NCBI RefSeq assembly: GCF_030814135.1
Contig: NZ_JAUSUQ010000006.1
Span: forward strand, 124,001-188,000
Source of the DNA: Caldalkalibacillus uzonensis
GTDB taxonomy: Bacteria > Bacillota > Bacilli > Caldalkalibacillales > Caldalkalibacillaceae
Direction: 5' to 3'
Length of the DNA: 64,000 nt
Shown here: positions 42,730 to 53,171 of the stretch, piece by piece
Layout of the letters: every line of letters begins with the position of its first letter
Numbering within the stretch: position 1 is the stretch's first letter
Translations under genes and position numbers: made by a program
Notes under the pieces: generated by a model
What the model was told of the DNA's origin: nothing
The model's input: the letters and a program-made list of their open reading frames with translations, nothing else
Database searches by the model: none

Positions 42730-44844
42730 ATGATCGTGAATCAAACCAAGATCCGTAGCCGAAGCCAATTTATAGGAGCAATATTTTTATTGCTCTTTTT
42801 TGCTGTTGTTTACCGCTTTTATACCTTGCAGGTTGTTGAGGCTTCCTGGTACCAGGAGCGAGCTCAGCAGATGTATGAACGGGAGAGGGTACTGAAGGCT
42901 GAGCGAGGGTCTATCTATGATCGTAACAAGAATGTGCTGGCTAAAGAAGTGAAAGCGTATACGGTGGTTGCCATATTGGATAAAGAGGCACCAAATCATG
43001 TCAAAGACCCTGAATCGACGGCAGAACAACTGGCCCCTCTCTTAGATATGCCACAAGAGCAGCTTTTTCAACTGTTAAACCAGCCAGACCGCCGGCAAGT
43101 GGAGCTAAGGCCAGGGGGATGGAAGGTTGACCAGGATGTCGCGGAAGCGATCCGTGACCTAGAACTGGAAGGCATCACCTTTGTGGAAGAGACCAAGCGC
43201 TATTATCCTAATCATACTTTTGCCTCTCATGTCCTGGGGTATGTTGATTTGGACGGTGAGGCGAGAATGGGGCTGGAACTGGAATTGGATGAACACTTGC
43301 GCGGAGAGGAAGGATTGGTCAGGTTCCAGCAGGACAGAAAAGGAAACAGGCTTATCGCTAGTGCTGAGACAGTGGAGCACCCTCAAGACGGTTATGATGT
43401 TTACCTGACCATTGATGAACGCATTCAGCTCTATGTGGAACAGGCTCTGGATGAGGTGTATCGTGAATACCGTCCGGAAAAAATGATGGTGATCGTTTCC
43501 GATCCCCATACAGGACAGATATTAGCCATGTCCAACCGCCCCTCCTTTGATCCCAATCATTATTCCTCAATTACAAACTATTGGAATGATACGATTGCTA
43601 ACGCTTTTGAACCGGGATCAACGTTTAAAGTGGTCACCTTTGCCGCGGCGATTGAGGAGGGGCTGTATAACAGTAATGAAACTTTCCAATCGGGCAGTTA
43701 CCGGGTCCCGGGACAAACCATCCGTGACCATAATCGCACGGGATGGGGCAACATTACTTTTTTGGAAGGGATGCAAAAATCAAGTAACGTGGCCTCGGTC
43801 ATTCTGGGGTACGAACGGATGAAGAAAGAGGTGTTTTACCATTACATTGACCGCTTTGGGTTTGGTAAGCTGACCGGCATTGATTTACCTGGAGAGACCC
43901 CTGGCTATATCCGTCCGCTGGAGGCAGCCCGGCCGGCTGAAATTGCCACCATGACTTTTGGCCAAGGGTTGACGGTCACCCCCATTCAACAAATCCAGGC
44001 CATCAATGTCATTGCTAACGGCGGCAAACTGATGAAACCCTACGTGATTGATTCCATTTACGACCCCAATACAGATAAAGTGGCTGTGCAAAATAAACCA
44101 GAGGTCGTTGATCCAGAGGTGATTTCTCCCCAAACAGCCCAACAGATGCGAGACATTTTGGAAACCGTTGTTACCCGTGGTACAGGCACCAACTTCTATA
44201 TTGACGGTTATCAAGTGGCCGGTAAGACCGGAACGGCTCAAAAGCCAAAACAGGATGGTACTGGTTACGTCGATGGGAAGTATATTCACTCTTTTGTTGG
44301 ATTTGCGCCTAAAGATGACCCTAAGCTATCCGTTTTTGTGGCCATTGATTCCCCACAAGTTGAGCAATACTATCAAGGAGGAGCAGCTGTGGCCAAAGTG
44401 TTTAAGGCTGTCATGCAAAACAGCTTGCAGTACCTTAATGTAACCCGTGAGGCTGAGGAGGTTACAATTGAAGAAGCAGAAGCCGACTGGGCCACTGTTA
44501 AAGATTACCGGGGTTTTCCTGTGAACGAGGGTAGAGAGCAAGGGAAGAGAGACGGTTTTGACGTACATATATTAGGTGAGGGAGGCGAAATAACAGAACA
44601 GAAACCAGCACCTGGCACTTCCGTTTTGAAGGGCACCCGTTTATATCTGCTTGCCGGGGAACTGCGCCATTTTGCAACTCCGGACATGACAGGCTGGTCA
44701 TTAAAAGAAGTGCAGGATTGGGCCCACGTCACCGGTGTACAACTTCATGTCCTGGGGCATGGCTATGTAACGGCCCAGAGTGTCTCCCCAGGGGAAAGGC
44801 TGCGCCCGGGAAGTGAGCTCTCCGTCACCCTGGAGCCCAATTAA
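42730..44844 (+). CDS. pbpB: Penicillin-binding protein 2B (septal transpeptidase)
   Basis: The division-specific class B transpeptidase that cross-links septal peptidoglycan. It has an N-terminal anchor (FIGAIFLLLFFAVVYRF), a pedestal domain (ERGSIYDRNKNVLA), the transpeptidase with catalytic STFK in EPGSTFKVV, SSN in KSSNVAS and KTGTAQ, and two C-terminal PASTA repeats (PAPGTSVLKGTRLYL and TPDMTGWSLKEV). About 704 residues from ATG 42730; GTG 42736 has better spacing to the GCGGGGG site. All active-site motifs are intact. Confidence 0.95.
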   Translation: MIVNQTKIRSRSQFIGAIFLLLFFAVVYRFYTLQVVEASWYQERAQQMYERERVLKAERGSIYDRNKNVLAKEVKAYTVVAILDKEAPNHVKDPESTAEQLAPLLDMPQEQLFQLLNQPDRRQVELRPGGWKVDQDVAEAIRDLELEGITFVEETKRYYPNHTFASHVLGYVDLDGEARMGLELELDEHLRGEEGLVRFQQDRKGNRLIASAETVEHPQDGYDVYLTIDERIQLYVEQALDEVYREYRPEKMMVIVSDPHTGQILAMSNRPSFDPNHYSSITNYWNDTIANAFEPGSTFKVVTFAAAIEEGLYNSNETFQSGSYRVPGQTIRDHNRTGWGNITFLEGMQKSSNVASVILGYERMKKEVFYHYIDRFGFGKLTGIDLPGETPGYIRPLEAARPAEIATMTFGQGLTVTPIQQIQAINVIANGGKLMKPYVIDSIYDPNTDKVAVQNKPEVVDPEVISPQTAQQMRDILETVVTRGTGTNFYIDGYQVAGKTGTAQKPKQDGTGYVDGKYIHSFVGFAPKDDPKLSVFVAIDSPQVEQYYQGGAAVAKVFKAVMQNSLQYLNVTREAEEVTIEEAEADWATVKDYRGFPVNEGREQGKRDGFDVHILGEGGEITEQKPAPGTSVLKGTRLYLLAGELRHFATPDMTGWSLKEVQDWAHVTGVQLHVLGHGYVTAQSVSPGERLRPGSELSVTLEPN

Positions 44845-44971
44845 GGACAAGTTGTCCCCTTCACGCATATGTCCTTCTATTCTCCTGTTATGGAGAGGTT
44901 GTTCTATCATGGAGACAAGTTGAATAGGGTTATAAGGTAGAAGGACTCTATTCTGTGTGGAGGGGATTTTC

Positions 44972-46939
44972 GTGCGTGTATCCAACGTCACTGTCCGGAG
45001 GCGGATCTTCATAGCGCTTATGGCTGGCCTGTTGTTATATCTTGTCCTTGGCACCAGGTTGGGGTATATTCAGCTCTTCCAAGGGCAATGGCTGATGGAC
45101 AAAGCGGAGGAACTGTGGAGCCGCGACGTTCGGTTTGAGCCGAAGCGGGGCAAGATTATGGACCGCAATGGTGAAGTGCTGGCATATAATATCAGTGCTC
45201 CGACAGTGATGGTTGTCCCGGCCCAAGTCAAAAATCCCCAACAAACGGCCCAAGCATTGGCCAACGTGTTGGATATGAGTGAAGAGAAAGTGTACCGTCT
45301 CATTACCCAGCGGGAAATGATCGTCAGGCTTAATCCGGAAGGACGGAAAATCTCTAATGAAAAGGCTAGGGAGATCCAACGGCTGGGGCTCGATGGCGTG
45401 TTTATTGCTGAAGACAGCAAACGCTATTATCCTTACGGTGATTTTTTATCCCATGTCCTGGGCTTTGCGGGGATTGACAACCAGGGGCTGACTGGTTCTG
45501 AGCTGATATACGACGAGATCCTCAAGGGTGAACCCGGGCGTGTTTCCTTTTACTCTGATGCCAAAGGCCAGCTGATGCCCAGTCAGCCGGAAGTTTATCA
45601 ACCACCCAAAGATGGTCACAATCTGCTGCTGACGATCGATGCCGGTATCCAAAAAATTATGGAGCGGGAAGTGGATCAGGCAGTTGCCCGCTATAATCCC
45701 GACCATGTGATCGGCATTGCCATGGATCCTAACACCGGTGAGATTTTGGCCATGACCAGCCGCCCGGATTATGATCCGGGCAGATATCAAGAGTATCCGC
45801 CTGAAGTCTACAACCGTAATCTGCCTGTTTTCAGTATGTATGAGCCTGGCTCCACATTCAAAATTATTACCTTGGCTGCAGCCCTTGAAGAAGGGAAAGT
45901 GGATCTGCACAATGAGCATTTTCATGACCCGGGCTTTATTAAGGTAGCCAATGCCCGGCTGCACTGCTGGAAGCGCGGGGGACATGGGCATCAAACATTT
46001 TTGGAAGTGGTTGAAAACTCATGTAACCCGGGGTTTGTTGAGCTTGGCGGGCGGCTGGGCACGGACACGCTGTTTGACTACATAGAGCGCTTTGGTTTTG
46101 GTCAAAAAACAGGCATTGATATGCAAGGCGAGCAACAGGGGCTGATTTTTGCCCCGGAACAGAGGGGACCGGTGGAAACGGCAACCACTGCCTTTGGCCA
46201 AGGGGTGGCCGTGACGCCCATTCAGCAGGTGGCCGCTGTGGCTGCTGCCATTAACGGGGGTTATCTGTATACACCCTATATTGCCAAAGAATGGCACGAT
46301 GCGGAGACCGACATGGTCCTGGGACGGATGACGCCCCAGTTAAAACGTCAGGTGATTTCCAACGAAACATCACAAAAGGTGCGTGAAGCATTAGAAAGTG
46401 TGGTGGCCAAAGGAACGGGCCGCAATGCCTATGTAGAGGGGTATCGGGTTGGAGGAAAAACAGGAACCGCTCAAAAGGTTGCTCCGGGCGGAGGTTATCT
46501 AGAGAACAATCATATTGTTTCTTTTATCGGCTTTGCCCCGGCTGACGATCCCCAAATTATCGTCTATATTGGTGTTGACAACCCCAAAAATACAGTTCAG
46601 TTTGGCGGTGTGGTTGCGGCTCCGATCGTTGGGAAAATTATTGAGGATGCTTTGCGTTATATGGGCGTTGAAAAACGGGAAAGTCCCTTGGAAAAAGAGT
46701 ACGTTTGGGGTGATGAGATCACCTACGAGGTGCCCAACCTGATCGGCATGACGGACAAAGACCTGCAGAGAGCTTATTTTCAGCTCCCGATTGAGGCAGC
46801 AGGAGATGGGAACGTGGTCATTAAACAATTGCCTGCGCCGGGTGAAAAGGTGAAAGAAGGATCGGTCATCCGCGTATTATTGGGAGAAAGGGCAAACCAA
46901 TCGGAAGAAAAGAGTGACAAAACAGCAAGAGAAGATTAA
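44972..46939 (+). CDS. spoVD: Sporulation-specific penicillin-binding protein SpoVD
   Basis: Class B transpeptidase for spore cortex synthesis, partner of SpoVE. It begins MRVSNVTVRRRIF with an anchor (ALMAGLLLYLVLGTRLGY). Motifs are STFK in YEPGSTFKIIT, SCN in ENSCNPGFVELG and KTGTAQ, with one C-terminal PASTA repeat (YEVPNLIGMTDKDLQ). The 655-residue length and high similarity to B. subtilis SpoVD separate it from PBP2B. GTG 44972 lies six bases after GGAGGGG. A sigma-E promoter is expected in the 127-base gap but I found no convincing one. Confidence 0.95.
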   Translation: MRVSNVTVRRRIFIALMAGLLLYLVLGTRLGYIQLFQGQWLMDKAEELWSRDVRFEPKRGKIMDRNGEVLAYNISAPTVMVVPAQVKNPQQTAQALANVLDMSEEKVYRLITQREMIVRLNPEGRKISNEKAREIQRLGLDGVFIAEDSKRYYPYGDFLSHVLGFAGIDNQGLTGSELIYDEILKGEPGRVSFYSDAKGQLMPSQPEVYQPPKDGHNLLLTIDAGIQKIMEREVDQAVARYNPDHVIGIAMDPNTGEILAMTSRPDYDPGRYQEYPPEVYNRNLPVFSMYEPGSTFKIITLAAALEEGKVDLHNEHFHDPGFIKVANARLHCWKRGGHGHQTFLEVVENSCNPGFVELGGRLGTDTLFDYIERFGFGQKTGIDMQGEQQGLIFAPEQRGPVETATTAFGQGVAVTPIQQVAAVAAAINGGYLYTPYIAKEWHDAETDMVLGRMTPQLKRQVISNETSQKVREALESVVAKGTGRNAYVEGYRVGGKTGTAQKVAPGGGYLENNHIVSFIGFAPADDPQIIVYIGVDNPKNTVQFGGVVAAPIVGKIIEDALRYMGVEKRESPLEKEYVWGDEITYEVPNLIGMTDKDLQRAYFQLPIEAAGDGNVVIKQLPAPGEKVKEGSVIRVLLGERANQSEEKSDKTARED

Positions 46940-46981
46940 AATAGTGTTGGCAGTCAATCAAACAGATCTGGAGTGAAACAG

Positions 46982-48508
46982 ATGCAACTTCATAAGCTCA
47001 TACAAGACTTGATTCCATACCAAGTACACATCCATGCTCATCACCACGAGAGCGATCAGTCTGGTGATGGGCATCTCCCATGTATAGAGATTTCCTCCAT
47101 TGAACTTGATTCCAGGCAGGTGACACCCGGAAGTTTGTTTGTCTGCATCCCCGGCTTTAGAGTGGATGGACATCAATTTGCCCGGCAAGCCGTAGAACAG
47201 GGGGCTCGAGCCATATTGGCCCAGAAGCCCCTTGACGTGCCTGTTCCGGTAATTGTAGTGCCTGATACACGACGGGCATTGGCTTATGTGGCCAACTGTT
47301 TTTACGGTTTTCCTACTCAAAAGTTGCGCCTGATCGGTGTGACCGGAACGAATGGCAAAACAACGGTCACCTATCTGATTGAAAAAATGTTGGAAGATCA
47401 GGGACTGAAAACAGGTCGTATCGGGACCATTAATATGAAGATCGGCAACCGTGTACAGGAAGTGAAAAATACAACGCCAGAGTCCCTTCATTTGCAGCAA
47501 GCGTTCCATGATATGCTGGAAGCGAGCTGCTCCCATGCGGTGATAGAGGTCTCCTCCCATGCCTTAGATATGGGCCGGGTCCGGGGATGTAATTTTGGTG
47601 TGGCCATCTTTACCAATCTCACCCAAGATCATTTGGATTATCACCAGAGCATGGAACAATACAAGCAGGCCAAAGGCTTATTGTTTTCTCAACTAGGCAA
47701 TGGCATTTCCGAAGGGGATTTGAAATATGCTATTTTAAATGCAGATGATTCCGCTTCTGATTACTATATGAAAATTACACCTGCTCAAGTGTTGACCTAC
47801 GGTATCCACAGTGAACAGGCGGATATCAAGGCTTCGGACATTGCCCTGAGTCCCCAGGGGGTCAGGTTTACCGTTTACTATGGGACACAACAAGAGAAGT
47901 TTGATGTGCCTTTAGTGGGTATGTTTAATGTGTACAATGTGTTAGCTGCTGTGGGAGCCGGGATTGTGGAAGGTCTCAGTTTATCCCAGATTCGAGAAAG
48001 CCTCAGCAAGATAGAATGCATTCCTGGCCGGATGGAGACTGTTGAGGCAGGACAGGACTTTACCGTCATTGTCGATTACGCCCACACCCCTGACAGTCTG
48101 GCCAATGTTTTGTCAACGGCCCGCCAGTTGGCCCAAAAAAGATTAATTTGTGTCGTAGGTTGCGGGGGAGACCGTGACCGGGGAAAACGTCCTTTAATGG
48201 CTCAAATGGCGGTTAAGTATGCTGATTTAACGGTTTTAACTTCAGATAATCCCCGTTCCGAAGATCCACAAGCGATTATTAATGATATGGAAAAGGGGTT
48301 AATTGACACCAATGTGTCACAGACTAAATATACCTCCATCGTTGACCGGAGAGAGGCAATACATTGGGCCATCAACCAGGCTGAACAGAATGATGTGATT
48401 ATCATCGCCGGGAAAGGTCATGAAACATATCAGGAAATCAAGGGACAGCGCTACCACTTTGATGACCGGGAAGTGGCCAGAGAAGTCCTTGCCTCATTAA
48501 AGTTATGA
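46982..48508 (+). CDS. murE: UDP-MurNAc-tripeptide synthetase
   Basis: Adds meso-diaminopimelate to UDP-MurNAc-L-Ala-D-Glu in the cytoplasm. It has the Mur ligase ATP loop [37 protein letters not shown] with the carbamylated lysine region, and the specificity motif DNPRSEDP, which predicts diaminopimelate rather than lysine. This fits lysA in the same window. Length is 508. ATG 46982 is eight bases after TCTGGAG; GTG 46973 is an alternative. Confidence 0.95.
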   Translation: MQLHKLIQDLIPYQVHIHAHHHESDQSGDGHLPCIEISSIELDSRQVTPGSLFVCIPGFRVDGHQFARQAVEQGARAILAQKPLDVPVPVIVVPDTRRALAYVANCFYGFPTQKLRLIGVTGTNGKTTVTYLIEKMLEDQGLKTGRIGTINMKIGNRVQEVKNTTPESLHLQQAFHDMLEASCSHAVIEVSSHALDMGRVRGCNFGVAIFTNLTQDHLDYHQSMEQYKQAKGLLFSQLGNGISEGDLKYAILNADDSASDYYMKITPAQVLTYGIHSEQADIKASDIALSPQGVRFTVYYGTQQEKFDVPLVGMFNVYNVLAAVGAGIVEGLSLSQIRESLSKIECIPGRMETVEAGQDFTVIVDYAHTPDSLANVLSTARQLAQKRLICVVGCGGDRDRGKRPLMAQMAVKYADLTVLTSDNPRSEDPQAIINDMEKGLIDTNVSQTKYTSIVDRREAIHWAINQAEQNDVIIIAGKGHETYQEIKGQRYHFDDREVAREVLASLKL

Positions 48509-48524
48509 GAAGGAGGATGGGGAT

Positions 48525-49484
48525 GTGTTCAATGTCATCTTACTGACTATTGTTGCTTCATTTGCCATCGTGCTGTTATCTGCGCCCTTGTTTATCCCTG
48601 TCTTGCGCCGCCTTAAGTTTGGGCAGAGCATTCGGGATGAAGGACCGAAGTCCCATCAGAAAAAGTCGGGCACACCCACGATGGGCGGTATCATTATCTT
48701 ATTGGCGCTCTCATTGACTGTGTTTAAATTTTCCAATTATACCCTGGAGTTTTACCTGCTTGTCTTGGTTACTTTGGGATATGGCCTGATTGGATTTTTT
48801 GATGACTTTATTAAAATCTATTTCAAGCGCAACCTGGGGCTGACAGCCAAACAAAAACTGCTGGGGCAGATCCTGATTGCCGTTACGTTTTGTTACTTTT
48901 TGTATACGATTGGGCACTCCACCGCTGTCTACATCCCTGGCACTGTTTATGGTTTTGACCTCGGTTGGCTGTACTTCCCGTTTGTCGTCATTATGCTCGT
49001 TGGCGCGTCCAATGCCGTCAACTTAACCGACGGCCTGGACGGCCTTTTGTCCGGAACAGCCGCCATTGCTTTTGGTGCTTACGCATTGTTGGCAGCCCGT
49101 TATTCTGAGCCGGAAATCGCTATTTTTAGCGCGGCTGTCGTTGGGGCTGTACTCGGTTTCCTTGTTTATAACGCTCATCCTGCCAAAGTGTTCATGGGTG
49201 ACACAGGTTCACTGGCTTTAGGCGGGGCCATTGCCAGTGTGGCCATCTTGACTAAGACAGAACTGCTGTTGGTGATTATTGGTGGTGTCTTTGTCATTGA
49301 GGCCCTGTCGGTCATGTTGCAGGTGGCTTCGTTTAAGCTGCGCGGCAAACGTATTTTCCGCATGAGCCCCATTCATCACCACTTTGAACTGGGGGGCTGG
49401 TCAGAGTGGAAAGTAGTTGTTGTTTTCTGGCTGGTGGGCTTTTGTCTGGCAGGAATAGGGATTTATCTAGAGGTGTTTGCCTAA
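48525..49484 (+). CDS. mraY: Phospho-MurNAc-pentapeptide transferase
   Basis: Transfers phospho-MurNAc-pentapeptide to undecaprenyl phosphate, forming lipid I at the membrane. About ten membrane spans. Key motifs are [29 protein letters not shown] with the paired aspartates, [13 protein letters not shown] and [15 protein letters not shown]. Length 319. The start is GTG 48525, eight bases after AGGAGG. Its stop overlaps the murD start (TAATG). Confidence 0.97.
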   Translation: MFNVILLTIVASFAIVLLSAPLFIPVLRRLKFGQSIRDEGPKSHQKKSGTPTMGGIIILLALSLTVFKFSNYTLEFYLLVLVTLGYGLIGFFDDFIKIYFKRNLGLTAKQKLLGQILIAVTFCYFLYTIGHSTAVYIPGTVYGFDLGWLYFPFVVIMLVGASNAVNLTDGLDGLLSGTAAIAFGAYALLAARYSEPEIAIFSAAVVGAVLGFLVYNAHPAKVFMGDTGSLALGGAIASVAILTKTELLLVIIGGVFVIEALSVMLQVASFKLRGKRIFRMSPIHHHFELGGWSEWKVVVVFWLVGFCLAGIGIYLEVFA

Positions 49485-50836
49485 TGAAAAATAAACATGT
49501 TTTGGTACTGGGTTTGGCCAAGAGCGGTTTTGCCGTGGCCAAACTTTTGGTGCGTTATGGCGCGATTGTGACTGTGAACGAAAAAAAACCACGTCAGCAA
49601 TGTGAGGGCGTGGCTGAATTGGAAGAACTGGGTGTTAAGGTGGTGTGCGGTTCACACCCCCTTTCCCTTTTGGAGCAGCCCATTGATCTGATTGTGAAAA
49701 ATCCCGGCATTCCGTACTGCAATCCGTTGCTGCAGGAAGCCGGCCGCAAAAAGATTCCCATTGTCACTGAGGTGGAAGTGGGTTATTTGCTGACCCGGGC
49801 CCCCATTATCGGGATTACCGGTTCGAATGGTAAAACGACGACCACGACGCTCATTTATGAAATGCTCAAAGGGAGTGAACGTTCCCCTCTTATTGCCGGT
49901 AACATTGGCACAGTCTTTTGTGAAGTGGCCGCCCAGGCAGGAGAGGATCAGTGGCTGGTCACCGAGCTGTCCAGTTTTCAGCTGTTGGGCACCATGCAGT
50001 TTCACCCTAAAATCGGTGTGCTGCTCAACATCTTTGATGCCCATCTGGACTACCATGGCAGCAAACAGGCCTATATTGAAGCCAAAGCGAAACTGTTTGC
50101 TCATCAAACGCCCGCTGATCTTGCCGTATTTAATTTGGACCAGGAGGAAACAAGACGGGTAGCTGAAGAGGTCAGAGCGCAGATCGCCTGGTTCAGCATG
50201 CACGGCCGTCCGGAGCGAGGCGCTTACCTGGATGGGAGGCGCATCAAGGTTTCCAATCAGAGAGGCGAAGTGACTGACATTTTGGCCATTGATGAGCTGA
50301 AATTACCCGGGGCACACAACCTGGAAAATGTATTGGCTGCCGTAACGGTCAGTTTGGAGGCAGGGGCCAAAGTGGAGCGGGTCAGAGAGGTTTTACGCAC
50401 CTTTACTGGTGTGGCTCACCGTTTGCAATTTGTGCGTGAACTGCATGGTGTCCGTTATTATAATGACTCTAAAGCAACCAATGCTCTGGCCACCAAAAAG
50501 GCGATTGAAGCCTTTCCGGGATCAGTGGTGCTGATCGCCGGGGGGCTGGACCGAGGTGATGATTATCATGAGCTGGAAGACGTTTTTCAATCCAATCTTA
50601 AGGCGCTGATCGTTTATGGACAAGTTGCTCAAAAGTTGGCCGAAGTAGGTCACAGGGCAGGGGTAAAACACGTTAATCGTGTCGATAATGTAATAGAAGC
50701 GGTGAACAGAGCCTACCAGGTCGCCGAGCAGGGTGACACGGTACTCCTCTCTCCAGCAGCGGCAAGTTGGGATCAATTTTCATCATTTGAGGAGCGGGGA
50801 GACATGTTTACCGACTGTGTGCATATGCTTAGATAA
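49484..50836 (+). CDS. murD: UDP-MurNAc-L-alanine:D-glutamate ligase
   Basis: Adds D-glutamate to UDP-MurNAc-L-alanine. It has the N-terminal UDP-binding domain (VLVLGLAKSGFAVAKLL), the ATP loop GITGSNGKTTTTTL, ELSSFQLLGT, and NIFDAHLDYHGS with the lysine further on. The C-terminal domain contains YNDSKATNALATKKAIEAF and LSPAAASWDQFSSFEERG. Length 450. ATG 49484 overlaps the mraY stop; the in-frame extension into mraY is rejected. Confidence 0.97.
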   Translation: MKNKHVLVLGLAKSGFAVAKLLVRYGAIVTVNEKKPRQQCEGVAELEELGVKVVCGSHPLSLLEQPIDLIVKNPGIPYCNPLLQEAGRKKIPIVTEVEVGYLLTRAPIIGITGSNGKTTTTTLIYEMLKGSERSPLIAGNIGTVFCEVAAQAGEDQWLVTELSSFQLLGTMQFHPKIGVLLNIFDAHLDYHGSKQAYIEAKAKLFAHQTPADLAVFNLDQEETRRVAEEVRAQIAWFSMHGRPERGAYLDGRRIKVSNQRGEVTDILAIDELKLPGAHNLENVLAAVTVSLEAGAKVERVREVLRTFTGVAHRLQFVRELHGVRYYNDSKATNALATKKAIEAFPGSVVLIAGGLDRGDDYHELEDVFQSNLKALIVYGQVAQKLAEVGHRAGVKHVNRVDNVIEAVNRAYQVAEQGDTVLLSPAAASWDQFSSFEERGDMFTDCVHMLR

Positions 50837-50877
50837 GAGCGGACTTGCTCACAATCTAGCGATATGAGGTGTTCCCC

Positions 50878-51969
50878 TTGCCAAAAATACGCTCTACTCC
50901 GGACTTTCTCATTGTCTTTTGTACATTGGCCTTGCTGAGCATTGGGATTATCATGGTATATAGCTCAAGTGCCGTGCTTTCTTTCCATAAATTCGGCGAT
51001 TATTTGTATTATGCCAAGCGCCAGTTTTTATTTGCCGGACTGGGCATTGTGGCCATGTTCATCATGATGAATGTGGATTACTGGATTTGGCGCCGGTGGG
51101 CCAAAGTTGGCCTTTTGGTCTGTTTTGTATTGCTCGTGCTGGTTCTGATCATTGGCGTGGAGCGAAATGGTTCCAAAAGCTGGATCGGCATCGGTGCTTT
51201 TTCCATTCAACCCTCGGAATTTATTAAAATTTGGATGATTATCTTTTTGGCCAAATACTTGGCTGAGCATCAAAAATACTTGGTTTATTTTACGAAAGGC
51301 TTGCTTCCCCCTTTAGGCTTGGTCGGGGTGGCCTTTGGTCTGATCATGCTGCAGCCTGACTTGGGGACTGGTGCCGTCATGGTCGGCACGGCCGTTGTGA
51401 TGCTGTATATCGCCGGAACAAGACTGACTCATCTTTTTGCTCTGGGCATGGTGGGAGTGGCTGGACTAGTGGCCCTTATTCTGGCTGCTCCATACCGGAT
51501 CAAGCGCATTACAGGATTCCTCGATCCCTGGCAGGACCCTTTAGGGGCGGGTTATCAAATCATACAGTCCCTGTACGCCATCGGCCCCGGGGGATTGATG
51601 GGCTTAGGACTGGGTATGAGCCGGCAGAAGTTTTATTATCTTCCCGAGCCCCAAACCGACTTTATCTTCTCCATTTTGGCTGAAGAACTGGGGTTTTTGG
51701 GCGGAGCCACTGTACTTTGTCTGTTTGCCCTGTTGTTGTGGCGCGGCATGCGGGTGGCCATTTGTGCCCCTGATTTGTACGGCAATTTGTTGGCTGCAGG
51801 CATTGTGGCCATGATCGCCATCCAGGTGATTATTAATGTGGGTGTTGTCACCGGGATGTTCCCTGTGACAGGCATTACATTGCCGCTCTTAAGCTACGGC
51901 GGCTCCTCGCTGACGTTAATGTTAACCGCTATCGGTCTGTTGCTTAATGTGTCCAGATATGCTAAATAA
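50878..51969 (+). CDS. spoVE: SEDS glycosyltransferase SpoVE (FtsW family)
   Basis: A ten-span SEDS-family peptidoglycan polymerase. In this position it is SpoVE, which makes spore cortex with SpoVD. Features are GIIMVYSSSAVLS, NGSKSWIGIGAFSIQPSEFIK, MLQPDLGTGAVMVGTA, RITGFLDPWQDPLGAGYQII and TGITLPLLSYGGSSLTLM. Length 363. TTG 50878 lies six bases after GAGGTG; the upstream GTG 50869 is part of that ribosome site. No second FtsW is in the window, so this copy could also serve vegetative division. Confidence 0.92.
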   Translation: MPKIRSTPDFLIVFCTLALLSIGIIMVYSSSAVLSFHKFGDYLYYAKRQFLFAGLGIVAMFIMMNVDYWIWRRWAKVGLLVCFVLLVLVLIIGVERNGSKSWIGIGAFSIQPSEFIKIWMIIFLAKYLAEHQKYLVYFTKGLLPPLGLVGVAFGLIMLQPDLGTGAVMVGTAVVMLYIAGTRLTHLFALGMVGVAGLVALILAAPYRIKRITGFLDPWQDPLGAGYQIIQSLYAIGPGGLMGLGLGMSRQKFYYLPEPQTDFIFSILAEELGFLGGATVLCLFALLLWRGMRVAICAPDLYGNLLAAGIVAMIAIQVIINVGVVTGMFPVTGITLPLLSYGGSSLTLMLTAIGLLLNVSRYAK

Positions 51970-51983
51970 CGTAGGTGATAGAG

Positions 51984-53096
51984 ATGAAAGTGATAGTATC
52001 TGGGGGAGGCACAGGCGGGCATATCTATCCCGCACTCAGCATTATCAACGAAATCCGTAAACATGAACCGGACTCTCAATTTCTTTATGTTGGTACGGCA
52101 AACGGGTTGGAAGCTGATATTGTGCAAAAGACGGAGATCCCGTTTAAAACAATTGAGATTTCAGGTTTCAAACGCAAACTATCTCTACATAATATTAAAA
52201 CAGTGTACCGCTTCCTGAGAAGTACCTCCATATCCAAACAGATGATCAAAGCGTTTCAACCTGACATTGTCATAGGAACTGGCGGCTATGTATGCGGACC
52301 TGTTGTCTATGCCGCCAGCCGCTTAAACGTGCCGACCTTGATTCATGAGCAGAACGTGATTCCTGGCTTAGCCAATGCCTTTTTGAGCCGCTATGCCTCT
52401 GCCGTTGCCGTTTCGTTTGAGGGCTCTCTTAAACACTTCCGCCGAGACAATTTGTATGTGACCGGCAATCCACGGGCATCAGAAGTGGCTCAGGCGGACG
52501 GGAAAAAAGGGCGGGAGTCCCTGGGGATCCCCTCCCATAAAAAAGTGGTGCTTGTTGTCGGTGGCAGCAGGGGGGCTGAGGCCATTAACCGGGCCTTTGT
52601 GGAGATGGTCAGTAAAATCCGGGAGATGCCCGGCTGCCACTTCGTTTATGTGACCGGCCAGGTTCACTACAATCAGGTTGAAGACCAGCTGAAAACCCAG
52701 CGGCAAGGCTTAACTAACTTAACAGTAAAGCCTTTTATCTACAATATGCCGGATGTACTGGCCGGGACAGACCTGATCGTCAACCGGGCTGGAGCTTCCT
52801 TTCTGGCCGAAATTACGGCTTTGGGACTGCCGTCCATTCTGATTCCTTCACCTTATGTGACCAATAATCATCAGGAGAAAAATGCCCGCTGGCTGGAAAA
52901 AGAAGGAGCCAGTCAAGTGATATTGGAAAGAGAATTAACAGGTGAACGTTTATGGCATAGCTTGCGTGAACTGCTTGACAATGAGCCAGCGTTGGCTAAA
53001 ATGAGGGAAGCGTCGTTGAAACTAGGCAAGCCAGAGGCTGCCAGTCAAATCTACCAGTTAATCAAACAGTTGACAGCAGATCATGTGTCACCATAG
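51984..53096 (+). CDS. murG: UDP-GlcNAc:lipid I GlcNAc transferase
   Basis: Membrane-associated GT28 glycosyltransferase that converts lipid I to lipid II. Its three glycine-rich loops are VSGGGTGGHIYPALS, IGTGGYVCGPVVYAA and VVGGSRGAEAINRA. The UDP-GlcNAc site is NRAGASFLAEITALGLPSILIP followed by the NNHQEKNA stretch. Length 370. ATG 51984 follows AGGTGAT. Some murG proteins end near residue 360, so length is normal. Confidence 0.96.
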   Translation: MKVIVSGGGTGGHIYPALSIINEIRKHEPDSQFLYVGTANGLEADIVQKTEIPFKTIEISGFKRKLSLHNIKTVYRFLRSTSISKQMIKAFQPDIVIGTGGYVCGPVVYAASRLNVPTLIHEQNVIPGLANAFLSRYASAVAVSFEGSLKHFRRDNLYVTGNPRASEVAQADGKKGRESLGIPSHKKVVLVVGGSRGAEAINRAFVEMVSKIREMPGCHFVYVTGQVHYNQVEDQLKTQRQGLTNLTVKPFIYNMPDVLAGTDLIVNRAGASFLAEITALGLPSILIPSPYVTNNHQEKNARWLEKEGASQVILERELTGERLWHSLRELLDNEPALAKMREASLKLGKPEAASQIYQLIKQLTADHVSP

Positions 53097-53171
53097 GCAT
53101 CTGCCCGGCATAAATTAGTAACAGGCGTGAGCAGATGACCCCGAGATGCATTCAGTTGTAGGAGGTTGCCA

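Noticed and set aside
44845-44857. GGACAA and TTGTCC palindrome just after pbpB
   Set aside because: It is short, has a one-base centre, no T-tract and no link to a known operator. It may be chance.
44858-44971. Sigma-E promoter for spoVD
   Set aside because: Such a promoter is expected from B. subtilis, and CATATGTC near 44868 is similar to a -10, but no matching -35 was found at proper spacing.
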